From positions 69,889,737 to 69,953,736 of the forward strand of contig CM036170.1 in NCBI GenBank assembly GCA_020631735.1: DNA of 64,000 nt, written 5' to 3'. Positions 20,607-32,869 of this stretch are shown here, piece after piece (the first letter of the stretch is position 1; each line of letters starts with the position of its first letter). The DNA comes from Saccharum officinarum (Eukaryota > Streptophyta > Magnoliopsida > Poales > Poaceae). The notes under the pieces are model-generated. The model saw only the letters and a program-made list of their open reading frames with translations. It did no database searches and was not told the origin of the DNA. The translations under genes and the position numbers were made by a program.

Positions 20607-23600
20607 ATGGCAGGAAAGAGCCAGATCCTCCCCGCCGACGACTGGGCCGCCTCCTCGGTGACGGAGAGGAGGTTGGAAGAGTTGGTCGAGGACGGGCTGC
20701 TGCAGCCAAGGACGAGTCGGTCGCAACCGGAGTGGATCGCGCCGCCTCCTGCCCACCGGGAGCCGGCGCCCCCTGAAGTGTACGTGGTGAGCTTCGTCTG
20801 CTTCCACGAGCGGGGGTTTGGCGTGCCGGCGTCCGTCTTCATGCGCGCGCTCCTCCACTACTACCAGGTGGAGCTTCACCACCTTGCCCCCAACGCCGTC
20901 GCGCAGGCCGCCATCTTCGCGGCGGTCTGCGAGGGCTACCTTGGGGTGGAGCCGCAGTGGAACCTGTGGCTTCACCTTTTCAAGCCCGAGCTCTTCGCCA
21001 AGAAGGCGGGGGAGAAGGGCGTCCTGTGCGCGGCTCGAGTAGGGAGCTGCGTCCTACAGGTGAGGTCGAGTCGGGTGGATCTGTACATCCCGGCTCGCCT
21101 CATCTCTTCGAACAGCGGGTGGCACGAGGGTTGGTTCTACCTCCGCAACGATGAAAATCAGTTGCCGAGGTACACCGGTCGTGTGCTGACCGCTCGAGAG
21201 GATCGCTGGACGTACGAAGTGCCAGAAGCCGAGAAGCCGCGCCTGGACCCGCTGCTGGCGGCGCTGCGGCAGCTTCGCCTTCGGGGCTTGACGGCTGCGG
21301 CGGTGGCCGTGGCCTTCCATCGCCGCAGAGTGATGCCGCTGTGCCGGCGTCGTCTCCGCCTCGACCAGATGACTCCGGAGGCATCTCTGGAGGGGACCCG
21401 GATGTCCCACGAATCCCTTACCCTCGAGAAGGTCCTCCGGCGAGCGCGCCGGATGGTTGGGAACTTCAAGGTGGAGGAGGCCAACCGGGTCCCCATGAGA
21501 CCTACCGAAGGGTTCGAGCCCGTGGTTCGTATCTTAGGGCTAGTATGTTTGCTAATTTCGTTTATTTTTGGATTTCGCTGATTTGGTCGAGGCTGGCGCG
21601 TAGGATTTGTCAGCGCTGTGGGAAACGCGTCCGCCAGTCCCAGAGGACCGGCCCGCCTGGGAGGCTCGACGCCAGCATGCCTCCAAGAAGAAGCAAACCA
21701 AGGAGACGGCCAAGAAGCGGGCAATCCGCAAGGCCAAAGGGGCGGAGGCGTTGAAGAAGCTCCGGCGCCAGCAGACCATCGACGGGGTCCCCCTGGCGCC
21801 GCCGCCTTCCGAGATGATCTCGGGGGAGGACGACGACAGCAGCGGCGAAGACGACGACGCCCTGTCGCGGTATGAGACCACGACCGGACTGGGGGACCTT
21901 CCCGACATTCGCCCCCTGCTAGAGCCCATCAGGGGGGTCCTCCTCGGTCGTCGTGGTCGAGGATTCCGAGGAGAGGGAGAAGACGGAGAAGGAGATGGGC
22001 CCCTCGACGGGAGGGGCCGCTTTACCCCGGACCCAGCAAGAGGGGTCAACGGGGACGCCCGCACCAGCCCAGGCCCCGCAAGCTCGGGCAGGGGCTGGGA
22101 CGGCGGTACCGGCGTCGTCATCGGCGGCGGCGTCGGCAGGCGTGAGAACCCGAGGCCAGCTGGCCTTGGAGGCACAGAAGGCGCAGGGCGGTGCGTCGGT
22201 CAGGGCCCCAAGGAGTGCCCGGCCTGCTGGTGGGGCCGCTGCGAGGCCACAATCGGCCGCCCCGGGAGGCTCGAATCGCACGGGGTTGAGGCCCTTGGTG
22301 CCGATTTCCGGGTAAGCGTTTCTGCTTGGTTGTTCTGCCTTTCTCTGGATCCGTTGGCTGACATTTCTTCTCACTTTGCAGGTTAAAGCGGAAGGCGGAG
22401 CCGATGGGGCCTACCCTCGTGAAGTCGCTGCGGGCTAGCGCCGTTGTCCTTAACCGGACGACGGAGCGGGATGCGGCCTGGGTCTGGTAGGTCGAGGCCG
22501 CGAAGGGGCACCTGCGACGACGGTAGGGGGCAGCAGATGCCACGGTGGTTGCTGGCCCTGATCCTGCCGTGGAGGGGTCTGAACCGGCGGAGATGGTGGC
22601 GCCCGGTGCGGTCGAGGCGGGGCCCAGGTCATCGGCGACGGCCGAGGCTGCCGTTGAGGTCGTGACGGGCGAGGTACCCGTCCGCGGCGCGGAGCGGGCG
22701 GGTGCTGACGTGACCATGGAGGAGGTCGCGTCGGCGTCGGGACAGGAGGCGGCCCTGGCGAGGGGGTCGCGGCCGCAGCAAGACCCGTCGGCGGAGCCAG
22801 CGGGTACGGTGGAGGGCGGGGCGGTCAAGCCCCTGACCGGAGCACCGGAAGAAGAGGCGCCGGCTCCGGGGGCGCCAACGGTCGAGGCGCCGGTACCGGA
22901 GCCGTCGTCGGTCGAGGCGCCGGCTCCGAAGGCGCCGGCGGTTGAGGGGCCAGTTCCCTTAGGGGGGCGGGCACCCATGACCGTGGACCTTACCCTCGAT
23001 GACACCCCCCTGGACAAAGGGAAACAAGTGATGGGGGTCTAGGGGGGCGAGGCCGCGGATCAGGCCGGTGCCTCGACGGCCGTTGGAGAGGCGGGAACTG
23101 CGGGCGAGGCCGGTCCTTCCGCGGGACCGGGAGACGCCCCGGCCGGGTCATCGTCGTCATGGCCCAACATCACCGCGCTGGCGATAGCGCGGGCAGAGAC
23201 GGAGATACCGAGGTGGGGGGGCCGTCCCTCCAGTTTAGGGACGCCGCGAACCCCGACGCCGAGCCCATCTTCGTCCTGAACGACAAAGATGAAGTGCACC
23301 GATGGGAGTACCTCGAGGGCGTCCGCCGGCACCTTGATCGGTTGCTCTGAGTGGTGTCCGAGGCCATGTCGCGGAGTATGCGGGATGCCACCGAGGTATG
23401 ATCGACCCGTCGTCTTTCTCCGTGGTTTTCTTGGTGTCTTTTTCTCTCGGCTTTTTAACCTTTTCGGTTTTTTCGGATTGCGTTCAGGAGCTGAAGGAGT
23501 ACTCCCGCCGCAAGTCACTCTTCATCCGGGATGAGAGTGGCGTGTGGGCCGCGCTGTCTCAACAACGGGTCCTGGTCGAGGAGGCCCAGAAACGGCTTTC

Positions 23601-24563
23601 CGATCGGAACGCCGAAATGGCTGAGCTGCGCGCCGCGTACGCGGTGGTGAAGGAGGAGGCGATGCAGGCTTGGGCGGCCGAAGCCGTGATGCGCACTGAC
23701 ATGGACAAGGCTCGGGAGGAGGCTGCCCAGGCCCGTAGGGATCTCGAGCCCCTGTCGGGACGGGTGAAGGAGCTCGAGGAGGATGTCTCCCGGGTTAGCC
23801 GTCAGCGCGACGCCCTCAACGTCGAGGTCGAGCAGGCCACCGCTCGTTCTGATGCTCTGAAGGACAAGGTCACGACGCTGAAGGGAGCCGTCCAAGAGAA
23901 GGACGCAGCTCTCGAGTCTGCTCGGCAAGAGATCGAGGCGCTAAAGGCGACCATCAGTGACAAGGACAGCGCCCTCCTAGGGCTCGAGCGGACGTGCGGG
24001 GGGCTTCGCAACGAGGTCGTGGGCCTGCAGACCCATATCGAGGGTAAGTGTGATCATTACGGCCACGACGTTGAGGGCCTCGTGTTGGGTGTTAATTTGT
24101 TTATCGTGTTTCAGAGCTGGAGAGGGAGAATCGAGAGGCCCAATCTTCTGCCAACTCTTTCCAGAGCCTCCTCGAAGCCGAGATCCGGAGGACCCAGCTG
24201 CTCCAGGGCGCGATCACCACCGTGTGTGACGGCCTGGGGGTCGAGCCCGATGCCAACACCGGGGAAGATGTTCCGGGGAACTCCTTCGTCCGTCGGATGG
24301 TGGCGCTAGGCCGCCTTGCCCGGGAGAAGATACGGGACAGCCTCCATCACGGCGTAAAGAGGGCGCTGGCCGTTGTCCGTTCAGGGTTTGTGTTTGACAT
24401 GAAGCTCGTCGCTGAGGGCTTCATCACAGACCTGGATCGGACGGACGAGGAGAACGAGGATACCTGCCTGGAGCTGATTGAAGCCGCGGAAGAGCCTGGA
24501 AGCCGTCTGGCCTCGCTTTTTGAAGCCGAGGTGGTTCCGCCTGCTGACGATGAGGGCCTGTGA
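20607..24563 (+). pseudogene. Spliced antisense ORF of the Tat element (gypsy-type 'transposase' domain plus coiled coil), decayed
   Basis: Five exons can be read: 20607..21524, 21604..22311, 22382..23395, 23488..24043 and 24115..24563, with GT-AG borders. Exon 1 (MAGKSQILPADDWAAS...) contains FVCFHERGFGVPAS and EPQWNLWLHLF, the signature of the plant 'putative gypsy type transposon' domain (Pfam Transposase_28). Exon 2 is acidic and basic low-complexity sequence. Exon 4 is a long heptad-rich coiled coil, and exon 5 ends PPADDEGL. It lies on the strand opposite gag-pol, like the antisense gene described for the related maize element Grande. The function of such ORFs is unknown. Decay: a frame change at the G-run near 21930 and TAG or TGA codons in exon 3 (about 22488, 22525, 23041, 23348). 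Confidence 0.75.
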
Positions 24564-25243
24564 GCCAAATCTGGGCATGAAGGCCCATGTAATAAGTTAG
24601 TATTTTGAATTTTGGTCATGGTGGCCTCAAAGGCCCTAAAAACTCGAAACATAAACCGGTTCATGGTTAATTTAGTTTTATTCGAGCTTTTCTTCCCTTT
24701 ATCGCTTGGATCGTGTTCTCGCGTGATTTACTTAGCACGCAGTTGCATCCTTTGGCGTAAGGGAGCGAGTGGAGGTACCGTAGCCTCGGGGGCATAAGTG
24801 ATCTCACGGCTCAACTGCCCTCGAGCTTCAGGGTGATGTTGCGGCCTTGTAAATCGTGTGAGAGCCTGATCTAAGCGACAGGGGTATGTTCTTTTTCAAA
24901 GTTAGGAACAGTTATTTAGATCTCCCTAGTGTGAAGTCACACCTCTAAAAGGTGTGAGGGGTGAGTGGAGGTACCGTAGCCTCAGAGGCGTAGGTGATAC
25001 TCCTGACTCGAGAGCCCTTTCGAACCTTAGGGTGCTCTTGCAGCGAAGTCGATCTAAGAAGCGGTTCTTAAATTTAAAAAAGAGCATAAGTTTTTTCGGG
25101 GACTGGGGGGTTCCCCCTTGTAGCCCCCGAGGGAGGGTCGATTCTGGGAGTGCAGAGTCGATCCTTCCTTATTGTGAAACGAAAGTTTGAACATCGCTGT
25201 ATTCTTTATTGACGAAAAAGAAACTACAGAGCCTCGAGGCTTT
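24564..25243. other. Spacer of the Tat element with a diverged ~190-bp duplication
   Basis: GAGTGGAGGTACCGTAGCCT occurs near 24768 and 24965. Each is followed by a related region (GGGTGATG.TGC / GGGTGCTCTTGC). A TAGCCCCCGAGGGAGG stretch near 25122 resembles the sequence next to the 3' LTR. No gene is seen. Confidence 0.6.
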
Positions 25244-28200
25244 TTAAGGAAAGAAGCGACGTAGCTGTTCAATGTTCCAGGCGTTGGTGAGGATTTCGCC
25301 CTTCTCATTGGATAGCTTGTAGGTGCCCGGCTTTAGTACTTCTGCGATGATGTGCGGCCCTTCCCATGGTGGCGTGAGCTTGTGCCGTCCCTTGGTGTTC
25401 TGGTTCCGCCGTAGCACCAAGTCGCCGACGTTGAGGTCACGCTTGCGGACGTGTCTGTCGTGGTAGCATCGGAGACCCTGCTGGTACCTGGCAGAATGCA
25501 ACAGAGCCACATCTCGGGCTTCCTCGAGCTGGTCGAGGGCGTCCTGTCTTGTGGCGTCGTTATTTCTTTCGTTGTAGGCCTTCAACCTTGGGGATCCGTA
25601 TTCTATATCAGTTGGGAGCATAGCCTCAGACCCGTAGACTAAGAAGAACGGAGTGAACCCCGTGGCTCGACTCGGCGTTGTTCTTAGGCTCCACAGGACC
25701 GAGGGTAGCTCGGCAGCCCATCTTTTGCCATGTTTATTTAGTTTGTCAAAGATTCTGGGTTTCAGGCCTTGTAGGACCATGCCATTGGCACGTTCCACCT
25801 GACCGTTTGTTTTTGGATGGGCCACGGCTGACCAGAGCACTCGGATGTGGTGGCTGTCGCAGAAATCCAAAAACTTTTTACCAGTGAACTGGGTGCCATT
25901 GTCTGTGATGATACAGTTGGGGACCCCAAAGCGATGAATAATGTCGGTGAAGAAGAACACAGCTTGCTCGGACCTGATGCTGGTGATAGGGCGGGCCTCG
26001 ATCCACTTGGAGAATTTGTCGATTGCGACGAGCAAGTGGGTGAAGCCGCCAGTTGTCCTTTTCAATGGTCCGACAGGGTCGAGCCCCCAAACGGCAAACG
26101 GCCATGTGATGGGGATAGTTTGCAGGGCATGTGCCGGAAGATGGGTTCGTCTCGCATAGTACTGACAACCCTTGCAGGAGCGTACTAGCTTGACAGCGTC
26201 GGAGACCATGGTCGGCCAATAGAATCCTTGTCGAAAGGCGTTTCCGACGAGGGTTCGAGGTGCTGCGTGGTGACCGCAAGCCCCCGAGTGGAGATCGCTG
26301 AGCAGGTTCCTGCCTTGCTCATTTGTGATGCATCGTTGGAGGATACCAGTAGGGCTACGGCGGTAGAGCTCTCTGCTGTCGCCCATGATTACAAAGGTTT
26401 TGGCCCGGCGTGCGATCCGTCGAGCCTCAGTCTTATCTGAGGGGAGGTCCCCTCGGCTGAGGTAGTCGAGGTACGGGACGCGCCAGTCAGGCTCGAGGTC
26501 AGACGGTGGGGTCAAGTCTTCCACCTGCATGGCTTCAGCCCCGGTCGAGGGGGCTTCTGCCTCAGGTGGAGGGTCGAGTGACGTCCCGTCAACCCCTCCG
26601 TCTGGCCCGAGGTCGACGGATGGCTGCTGAAGGTCTTTTGCGAAAACGTCCGGTGGAACCGTAGCTCGACTGGACGCGATTTTTGCCAGTTCATCGGCGG
26701 CCTCATTATACCTGCGTGCGATGTGGTTGAGCTCGAGGCCGTGAAACTTGTCCTCGAGGCGCCGTACTTCTTGGCAGTAGGCTTCCATCTTGGGGTCACG
26801 GCAGCTCGAGTTCTTCATGACCTGATCGATCACGAGTTGGGAGTCGCCTCGAACGTCAAGGTGTCGGACCCCGAGCTCGACGGCGATTCTTAATCCCGTG
26901 ACGAGCGCCTCGTATTCGGCGACGTTGTTAGACGCAGGAAAATGAAGCCGGATGACGTAGCGCATGTGAACCCCGAGGGGTGAGACGAAGAGCAAGCCCG
27001 CGCCTGCTCCCGTTTTCATCAATGACCCATCGAAGTACATGGTCCACAGCTCCGCCTGAAGCTGTGCAGGGGGGAGTTGGGTGTCGGTCCACTCAGCCAG
27101 GAAATCTGCTAACACCTGTGACTTGATAGCTTTTCGCGGCGCATAGGACAAGGTCTCGCCCATGAGTTCGACTGCCCATTTGGCAACCCTACCCGAGGCT
27201 TCCCGGTTCTGGGCTATCTCTCCCACGGGGAAAGAAGAAACCACAGTAATCGGGTGACCCTCGAAGTAGTGTCGGAGCTTGTGTCGTGTCAGGATGATGG
27301 CATATAGCAGTTTCTGGATCTGTGGGTATCGAATCTTGGTTTCTGAGAGCACCTCGCTAATGAAATAGACCGGCCTCTGGACGAGCAAGGTATGTGCCTC
27401 CTCGGCCCGTTCGACAACCAGGGCAGCACTGACTACTTGTGATGTCGCAGCGACATAGAGTAGGAGTGGTTCCCCGGGGTTGGAGGGACGAGGATTGGTG
27501 AGTTAGAGAGTGTGGCCTTGAGTTTTGTGAGAGCCTCCTCAGCCTCAAGGGTCCAGGAAAAATGCTCCGATTTCTTCAAGAGACGGTACAGAGGGAGTGC
27601 TTTTTCGCCGAGGCGCGAAATGAAACGGCTGAGTGCCACCAAGCAACCTGTGACCCTCTGTACGCCCTTCAGATCTCGGATGGGGCCCATCTTGGTTATT
27701 GCAGAGATTTTTTCAGGGTTGGCCTTGATGCCGCGTTTAGACACGATGAACCCTAAAAGCATACCTCGTGGGACGCCAAAGACGCATTTCTCTAGATTGA
27801 GTCTGATGTTTTTTGCCTAGAGGCATTTGAACGCAACGTCGAGGTCGTTGACCAGATCGTCGGCTTGTTTGGTTTTGACAACGATGTCGTCGACATAAGC
27901 CTCGACGGTCGACCCGATGTGCTTTCCGAAAATGTGCTGCATGCATCGCTGGTACGTAGCCCCCGCGTTCCGGAGACCGAAGGGCATCGTAACGTAGCAA
28001 TACATGCCGAATGGGGTGATGAATGAAGTCGCAAGCTGGTCGGACTCCTTTATTTTGATTTGGTGGTAGCCGGAGTATGCATCTAAGAATGAGAGAGTTT
28101 CACATCCCGCGGTGGAATCAACGATTTGGTCAATGCGTGGTAAAGGAAAGGGAACCTTTGGACATGCTTTATTTAAACTGGTATAGTCTACACACATCCT

Positions 28201-28479
28201 CCATTTCCCACTCTTTTTCCTAACTAATACAGGATTAGCTAGCCACTCGGGATGATGAACCTCCTTGATGAATCCGGCCTCCAACAGCTTGTGTATCTCC
28301 TCGCCGATGACCCTGCGCTTCTCCTCATCGAAGCGACGCAGGCGTTGCTTCACCGGTTTGGATCCGGCCCGGATCTCCAAGGCGTGCTCGGCGACTTCCC
28401 TGGGTATGCCCGGCATATCCGAGGGACTCCACGCAAAGATGTCGACGTTTGCGCGGAGAAAGTCGACGAGCACTGATTC
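25244..28479 (-). pseudogene. Tat pol: reverse transcriptase, two RNase H domains and integrase, broken by one stop and one frameshift
   Basis: Reverse transcriptase (28473..~27500) shows KSGKWRMCVDYTSLNKACPK, MPFGLRNAGATYQ and YVDDIVV. A TAG at 27819..27817 interrupts it, and the frame shifts near 27480 at a run of C and G. From 27388 a 714-residue frame continues. It has the first RNase H (YFISEVLSETKIRYPQIQKL), a second archaeal-type RNase H (WTMYFDGSLMKTGAGAG, NNVAEYEALVTGLRIA), and integrase with an HHCC finger ending RSCKGCQYYARR. The DDE core follows (WGLDPVGP, IITDNGTQFTG, KTNGQVERANG), then a C-terminal PPWEGPHIIAEVLKPGTYKL. This order is that of Tat elements. The protein is cytoplasmic in particle assembly, and the integrase acts in the nucleus. 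Because of the lesions, this copy cannot make a full Pol. Confidence 0.93.
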
Positions 28480-31400
28480 CTATTTAGGATCGAGGGTGGC
28501 GCTGACGTTCAGCGCCTTTCCCTTGGGATCAGCGGGGTCGAGGGGTACGAGTTTGACATCTTCCGCGGGCTCGAAGCTGCCGGCATGGCGTTTTGGGTCG
28601 GGAATCGCATTGGCGAGGCCGTCGAGGTCTGCAGCCAAGATCGCCGACTCCAAAACAGCCTCGCCGTGCTCGACGCACTCGACGTCGCACTCGTAGGCAT
28701 GTTCATATGAGGGCCCTACAGTGATGACACCGTTCGGGCCTGGCATCTTGAGCTTGAGGTAGGTGTAGTTCGGGATTGCCATGAACCTGGCGTAGCATGG
28801 GCGCCCTAGGATAGCGTGGTACGTTCCACGGAATCCGACCACTTCGAAAGTGAGAGTCTCCTTTCTGAAGTTGGCCGGTGTGCCAAAACAAACAGGCAGA
28901 TCGACCCGTCCGAGGGGTTCCGCCCGTTTCCCTGGCACGACTCCGTGGAAGTCCCCGACGCTAGGTTGGAGGCGCGCTCTCTCGACCCCCAGAAGGTCGA
29001 GGGTCTGGGAGTAGATGATGTTGAGGCTGCTTCCGCCGTCCATGAGCACCTTGGTGAGGCGTGTGTTGGCGATGACGGGGTCAACAACGAGCGGATAGAC
29101 TCCCGGGTTGGGGACGTAGTCTGGGTGGTCGTCACGGTCGAAAGTGATGGCCACCGCAGACCAATCAAGGAAGCGGGGGACTGCCGTTTGTACGGAGAAA
29201 ACCTCACGCCGTTCTCGCTTGCGCTGGCGCGCCGAGAGGCGGGTCGAGGGCCCTCCGTAGATCATGAAGCAGTCGTGGATCTCGGGGAATCCCCCGTCCT
29301 TGTCGTCACTCTTAGGGTCCTCCTTCTTGTCGTCCTTCTTGACGCCGGCACCCCCAAAGTACCTGCGAAGCATATGACAGTCTTCGAGGCTATGGTTAGT
29401 GGGTCCCTTGTGGTAGGGACACGGCTCTTTGAGCATTTTGTCGAGGATGCCCCCGCCGGGGGGGCCTCGAGGCTTCTTGTGCTCGGTAGCAGCGACGAGC
29501 TCGTCGGCCGGGGCCTCGAGCTTGCCCTGCTGGCCTTTCTTCTTCTTGCGGTTGTTTCTCTTGGAGCCCCGGGTGGAGCTCGCGGGATCGTCGACCTTCT
29601 GCTTCCCCCTTTCTAGGTCGCCACCAAAGATTGCACCAACCGCCTCCTCGCCGGCGGCGAAGTTGGTGACAATGTCCATCAACCCGTTGGCAGTGAGTGG
29701 AGTGTTACGGCCCAATTCTCGGACCAACTCCTTACAGGTGGTGCCGGAGAGGAAGGCCATAATTACGTCAGAGTCGGTGACGTTGGGGAGCTCGGTACGC
29801 TGCCGGGAGAAGCGCCGGATGTAATCCCGGAGGGATTCACCTGGTTTCTGCCTGCAGCTCCGGAGGTCCCATGAGTTGCCGGGGCGCATGTAGGTCCCCT
29901 TGAAATTTCCCTCAAACACCCTTACGAGATCGTCCCAGTCGTGGATCTGTCGAGGTGGGAGATCCTCGAGCCAGGCTCGGGCGGTGTCGGAGAGGAACAG
30001 GGGGAGTTGTCGAATGATGACCCGGTCGTCGGTGGCCCCGCCCAGCTGACACGCCAAGCGGAAATCGGCGAGCCAAAGTTCGGGTTTGGTTTCGCCGTTG
30101 TACTTGGTGAGAGTCGTGGGGGGTGAAACCGAGCCGGGAGCACCGTCTCACGGATAGCCTTACTGAAGACCCGAGGACCCGGGGGCTCGGGTGAAGGGCT
30201 ACGATCTTCCGAACTGTCGTAGCGTCCGCCCCTGTGGACGTGGTAGCCTCGAGGCACGCCGTCACCGTGCTTGCGCGTGCGGCGCTCGACGATGTTGCCA
30301 CGGGTGTCTCGAGGCTCGTGGTCGTTGGTGGTGGGCTCAGGGGCCGGAGCTACCCGGTTTCGCCGGGCAGGCTCGGGGTGAACCGAGGCTTCTCTCTCCT
30401 GTCGGGAGGGCTCGATGATCCGCTCCGAGGCTGCCTCGCGTCGCCTCGAGGCAGAGCTCTCGGCCTGCTGCATGGCGGCGGTCTCGAGGAGTTCTCGGAT
30501 TTCATCTCGAGCCCGACGGGCGTCGGGGTTTGATGGCTCGGGCATGTTGCGGAGGAGCATGGCGGCGGCGACGACGTTCTGGCTGGCTCGAGCGAAAACC
30601 AGGGGGTCGACCACCCGGTCCTCGTTGATGCGACGGTTGATGTCGCGAGCTCTCTCGTGAGCTCTCCCGCCAAGTGCGCGTTCCGCACGCTCACGCTCGA
30701 GGGTTTGTTGGAGTAGATCCAGGTTTTCCCGTTCCTCGTCAAGCCTGTCCTGCAACTCATGAATCTGCTCGAGCTGCGTCCCTTGATCCGCAAGGAACTG
30801 AGGGTCGTCTCGCTCAGCAGGAAGCTCGACATGAGGTGGCGTGTGCCTTCCTTCGACTGGCTCCTCGTCCTCTGATTCCGAAGTGCTTTCAACATCGATG
30901 TTGAAGCATTCGCGGGTCGGATCATAGGTGTCGTCAGCCGAGTCGGAGTCAGGAGCGCCGAAGTAGTAGTATGACGGGGGAATGTGTGGCCGTTGCAAAT
31001 CGTCACTGGGGTTGCGATGTTGAGAAGCAGTCACATGGGGCTCTGTTTCCGGTGTCTCCGTAGAGTCCCGATAATCAGAAGCCGGTGTGGATGCAACGGG
31101 GTCCAGAGTGGAGCGTAGATGGTGCCCGGGGAGTTCCTCATAAGCACTCATGCGAGTGCTCACGGAAGATGCGTTTACCCGGGCAGCCGAGTCTAGCCCA
31201 AACGGGAATGGTGATGGAGATGTTGCTGCCCGTGCCGGAATGGATGCTCCGGACAGTGGTGTCTCACCGGACGGGGGAGCGGCGGGATTCTCCGTCGGCA
31301 TGTTACCCTCAGTCAAGCTCGTCCTACCCAAACCTTCCACAAGGAGATCTAGGCCGGCGCCTGGCTGGGGGGTGCCGGACCGGGGGATCCCATCACCCTC

Positions 31401-31634
31401 CGCGAGGTGAAGACGGTGGTTGTACCGGGCTCGTCGTCGTCGGGCGGCCCGCGCCCGCCTAGAGCGACGGTACCGGCGGATTGCTCCCCCGGGCTGGGAG
31501 AGCTCATAGTCCTCGTCGGTTGGGTGCCTGGGTGGAAGTAGGACCATATCGTAGCCATAGCCAAGCGACATGAACTCCAAACTCCCGAACCAGATCACCG
31601 TGGCCAACGGAATAGGGCGTTCGGGGTCAGCCAT
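28480..31634 (-). pseudogene. Tat gag and aspartic protease, broken by a frameshift
   Basis: The likely start is the ATG at 31634 (MADPERPIPLATVIWF). The frame stays open to about 30120, where one base appears lost in a C-run (plus strand GGGGGG). Coding continues in the next frame to 28480. The second part has a retrotransposon capsid domain (ARAWLEDLPPRQI, GESLRDYIRRFS), a basic Lys-rich stretch, a Cys/His motif (CPYHKGPTNHSLEDC) and the protease active site in the form LMDGGSSLN near 29030. The stop at 28482..28480 is TAG where Gln is usual at the DPKQE junction to pol, so gag-pro and pol were probably one frame. Large ORFs on the opposite strand here are shadows. Confidence 0.9.
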
Positions 31635-31675
31635 CCAGGAAAAAAGGCGAGAAAGCGACGTTGGCACGCAGCGAT

Positions 31676-31693
31676 CCCCTACCTGGCGCGCCA
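31676..31693 (-). promoter_or_regulatory. Primer binding site of the Tat element
   Basis: Two bases after the 5' LTR the minus strand reads TGGCGCGCCAGGTAGGGG. It starts with the TGG that pairs with a tRNA CCA end. This 18-base sequence is familiar from many grass Tat elements. It also confirms that the element runs on the minus strand. Confidence 0.8.
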
Positions 31694-31695
31694 AC

Positions 31696-32869
31696 TGTCG
31701 GTGTTCGGACCTGAGGGGGTCCTAAACCAACGAGTAAATGTTGCGTGTCTCTTTCCTGGATGGTGATGCAAGGAGAACACACGGGGGTTTATCCTGGTTC
31801 GGGCAAAAGAAGGCCCTACGTCCAGCGGGGGGGAGAAGTTTGTATTTCCTTGCACCGAAGTGCTCGTGTAGGGGTTACAAGCATGCGAGAGAGGGCGTCG
31901 AGCCCAAGTCTCAAAGAGAGGAAAAAGAGGACCAGGGTGATTGCTTGAGATATCGATCTCTATCTTGCGTCTTGCCTGTTGTCTCTTGTTTTTCTTCCTT
32001 GTTCCTCCCCGTTGTAGAACCCTGGCCTGCCCTTTTATAGGGCGAGAGGAGGCCAAGACGACGGGGAGCCTTGAGGTGATGTTTTATTGATTCCTGTTGA
32101 GCTTACCGTAGCGACGTGCTCTGGGAATGGCCGGCCATCCCTGGACACCATGGCGTCGTGGGAGACGAGACGGCGAAATGACCCGGAGCGCCGTGCCACA
32201 CCGTCCTTCCCTTGCCATTGAACTGTGCCGAGCGTCGAGGTTGGGTCGAGGCCGGGTCGAGACCGGATGGATAAGGCCGAATCCCCGAGATTGCGGAGAA
32301 CGGGCCTTGTCTTATCCTCCCTCGAGGGTGATCGATGGTAAACAGTGCGCGGTAAGGTGGGTACAGTGACGGTTTTCACCTCCCATCACGGGATGGGCGG
32401 TAAAACAGTGAGATCTGACACAGGCATTGTTCCTACGTCGATCCTGGTCGCAGCCATGCCGGTAGGTGGTAGTAGGTAACCGCATTAAATGCTATGGCTT
32501 TTGTCCTGGGGTAGGTAAAGAGAAGGAGTCGAGGCGCTCGTCCCGGGCTCACGTGAGTCGGAGTTTTTCCCAGTGGGCGGACGAGCCTCGCGCGGGTCGG
32601 AGTTTTTCCCAGTGGGCGGACGAGCCTCGCGCGGGTCGGAGCGCCGTCGAGGTACCTTGCTGTACGGGATGTGGCGCGGTCGAGGCGCCCCGTCGAGCGG
32701 GCCTCGTACGAGTCGGAGCCGGAGCGCGGTCGAGGCGCCCCGTAGAGCGGGCCTCGTACGAGGCGGACTGGATACGCGGTCGAGGCGGGCTGCCTTTTAT
32801 TGCGGTTTCAGTCGTTTTAGTTTTTTATTAGCGATGGATGTGGGTACCCCCGTACTGTTGGTACCGACA
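31696..32869 (-). repeat. 5' LTR of the Tat element
   Basis: 1,174 bp. It pairs with 16537..17709 at about 98% identity by hand count. It ends CCGACA followed by GATTT, the second copy of the target duplication. Confidence 0.95.

Larger units (their letters stand above)
16537..32869 (-). mobile_element. Ty3/Gypsy Tat-lineage retrotransposon, 16.3 kb, complete but defective, TSD GATTT
   Basis: LTRs are 16537..17709 and 31696..32869. They start TGTCGGT and end ACCGACA, flanked by GATTT at 16532..16536 and 32870..32874. Genes run on the minus strand, so the right LTR is the 5' LTR. The order is 5' LTR, primer site, gag-protease, reverse transcriptase, RNase H, second RNase H, integrase, antisense ORF region, tandem array, polypurine tract, 3' LTR. 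Two RNase H domains and an extra antisense ORF mark the Tat lineage. By hand count the LTRs differ at about 24 sites plus one indel (~2%), nearly all transitions. At a commonly used grass LTR rate this is under one million years, which is inference. gag-pol carries at least two frameshifts and two in-frame TAG codons. Confidence 0.95.

Noticed and set aside
28816..29616. Long plus-strand ORF (266 codons) opposite Tat gag
   Set aside because: It is a shadow of the GC-rich gag-protease frame on the minus strand, which has clear capsid and protease motifs. The plus-strand product has no domain.
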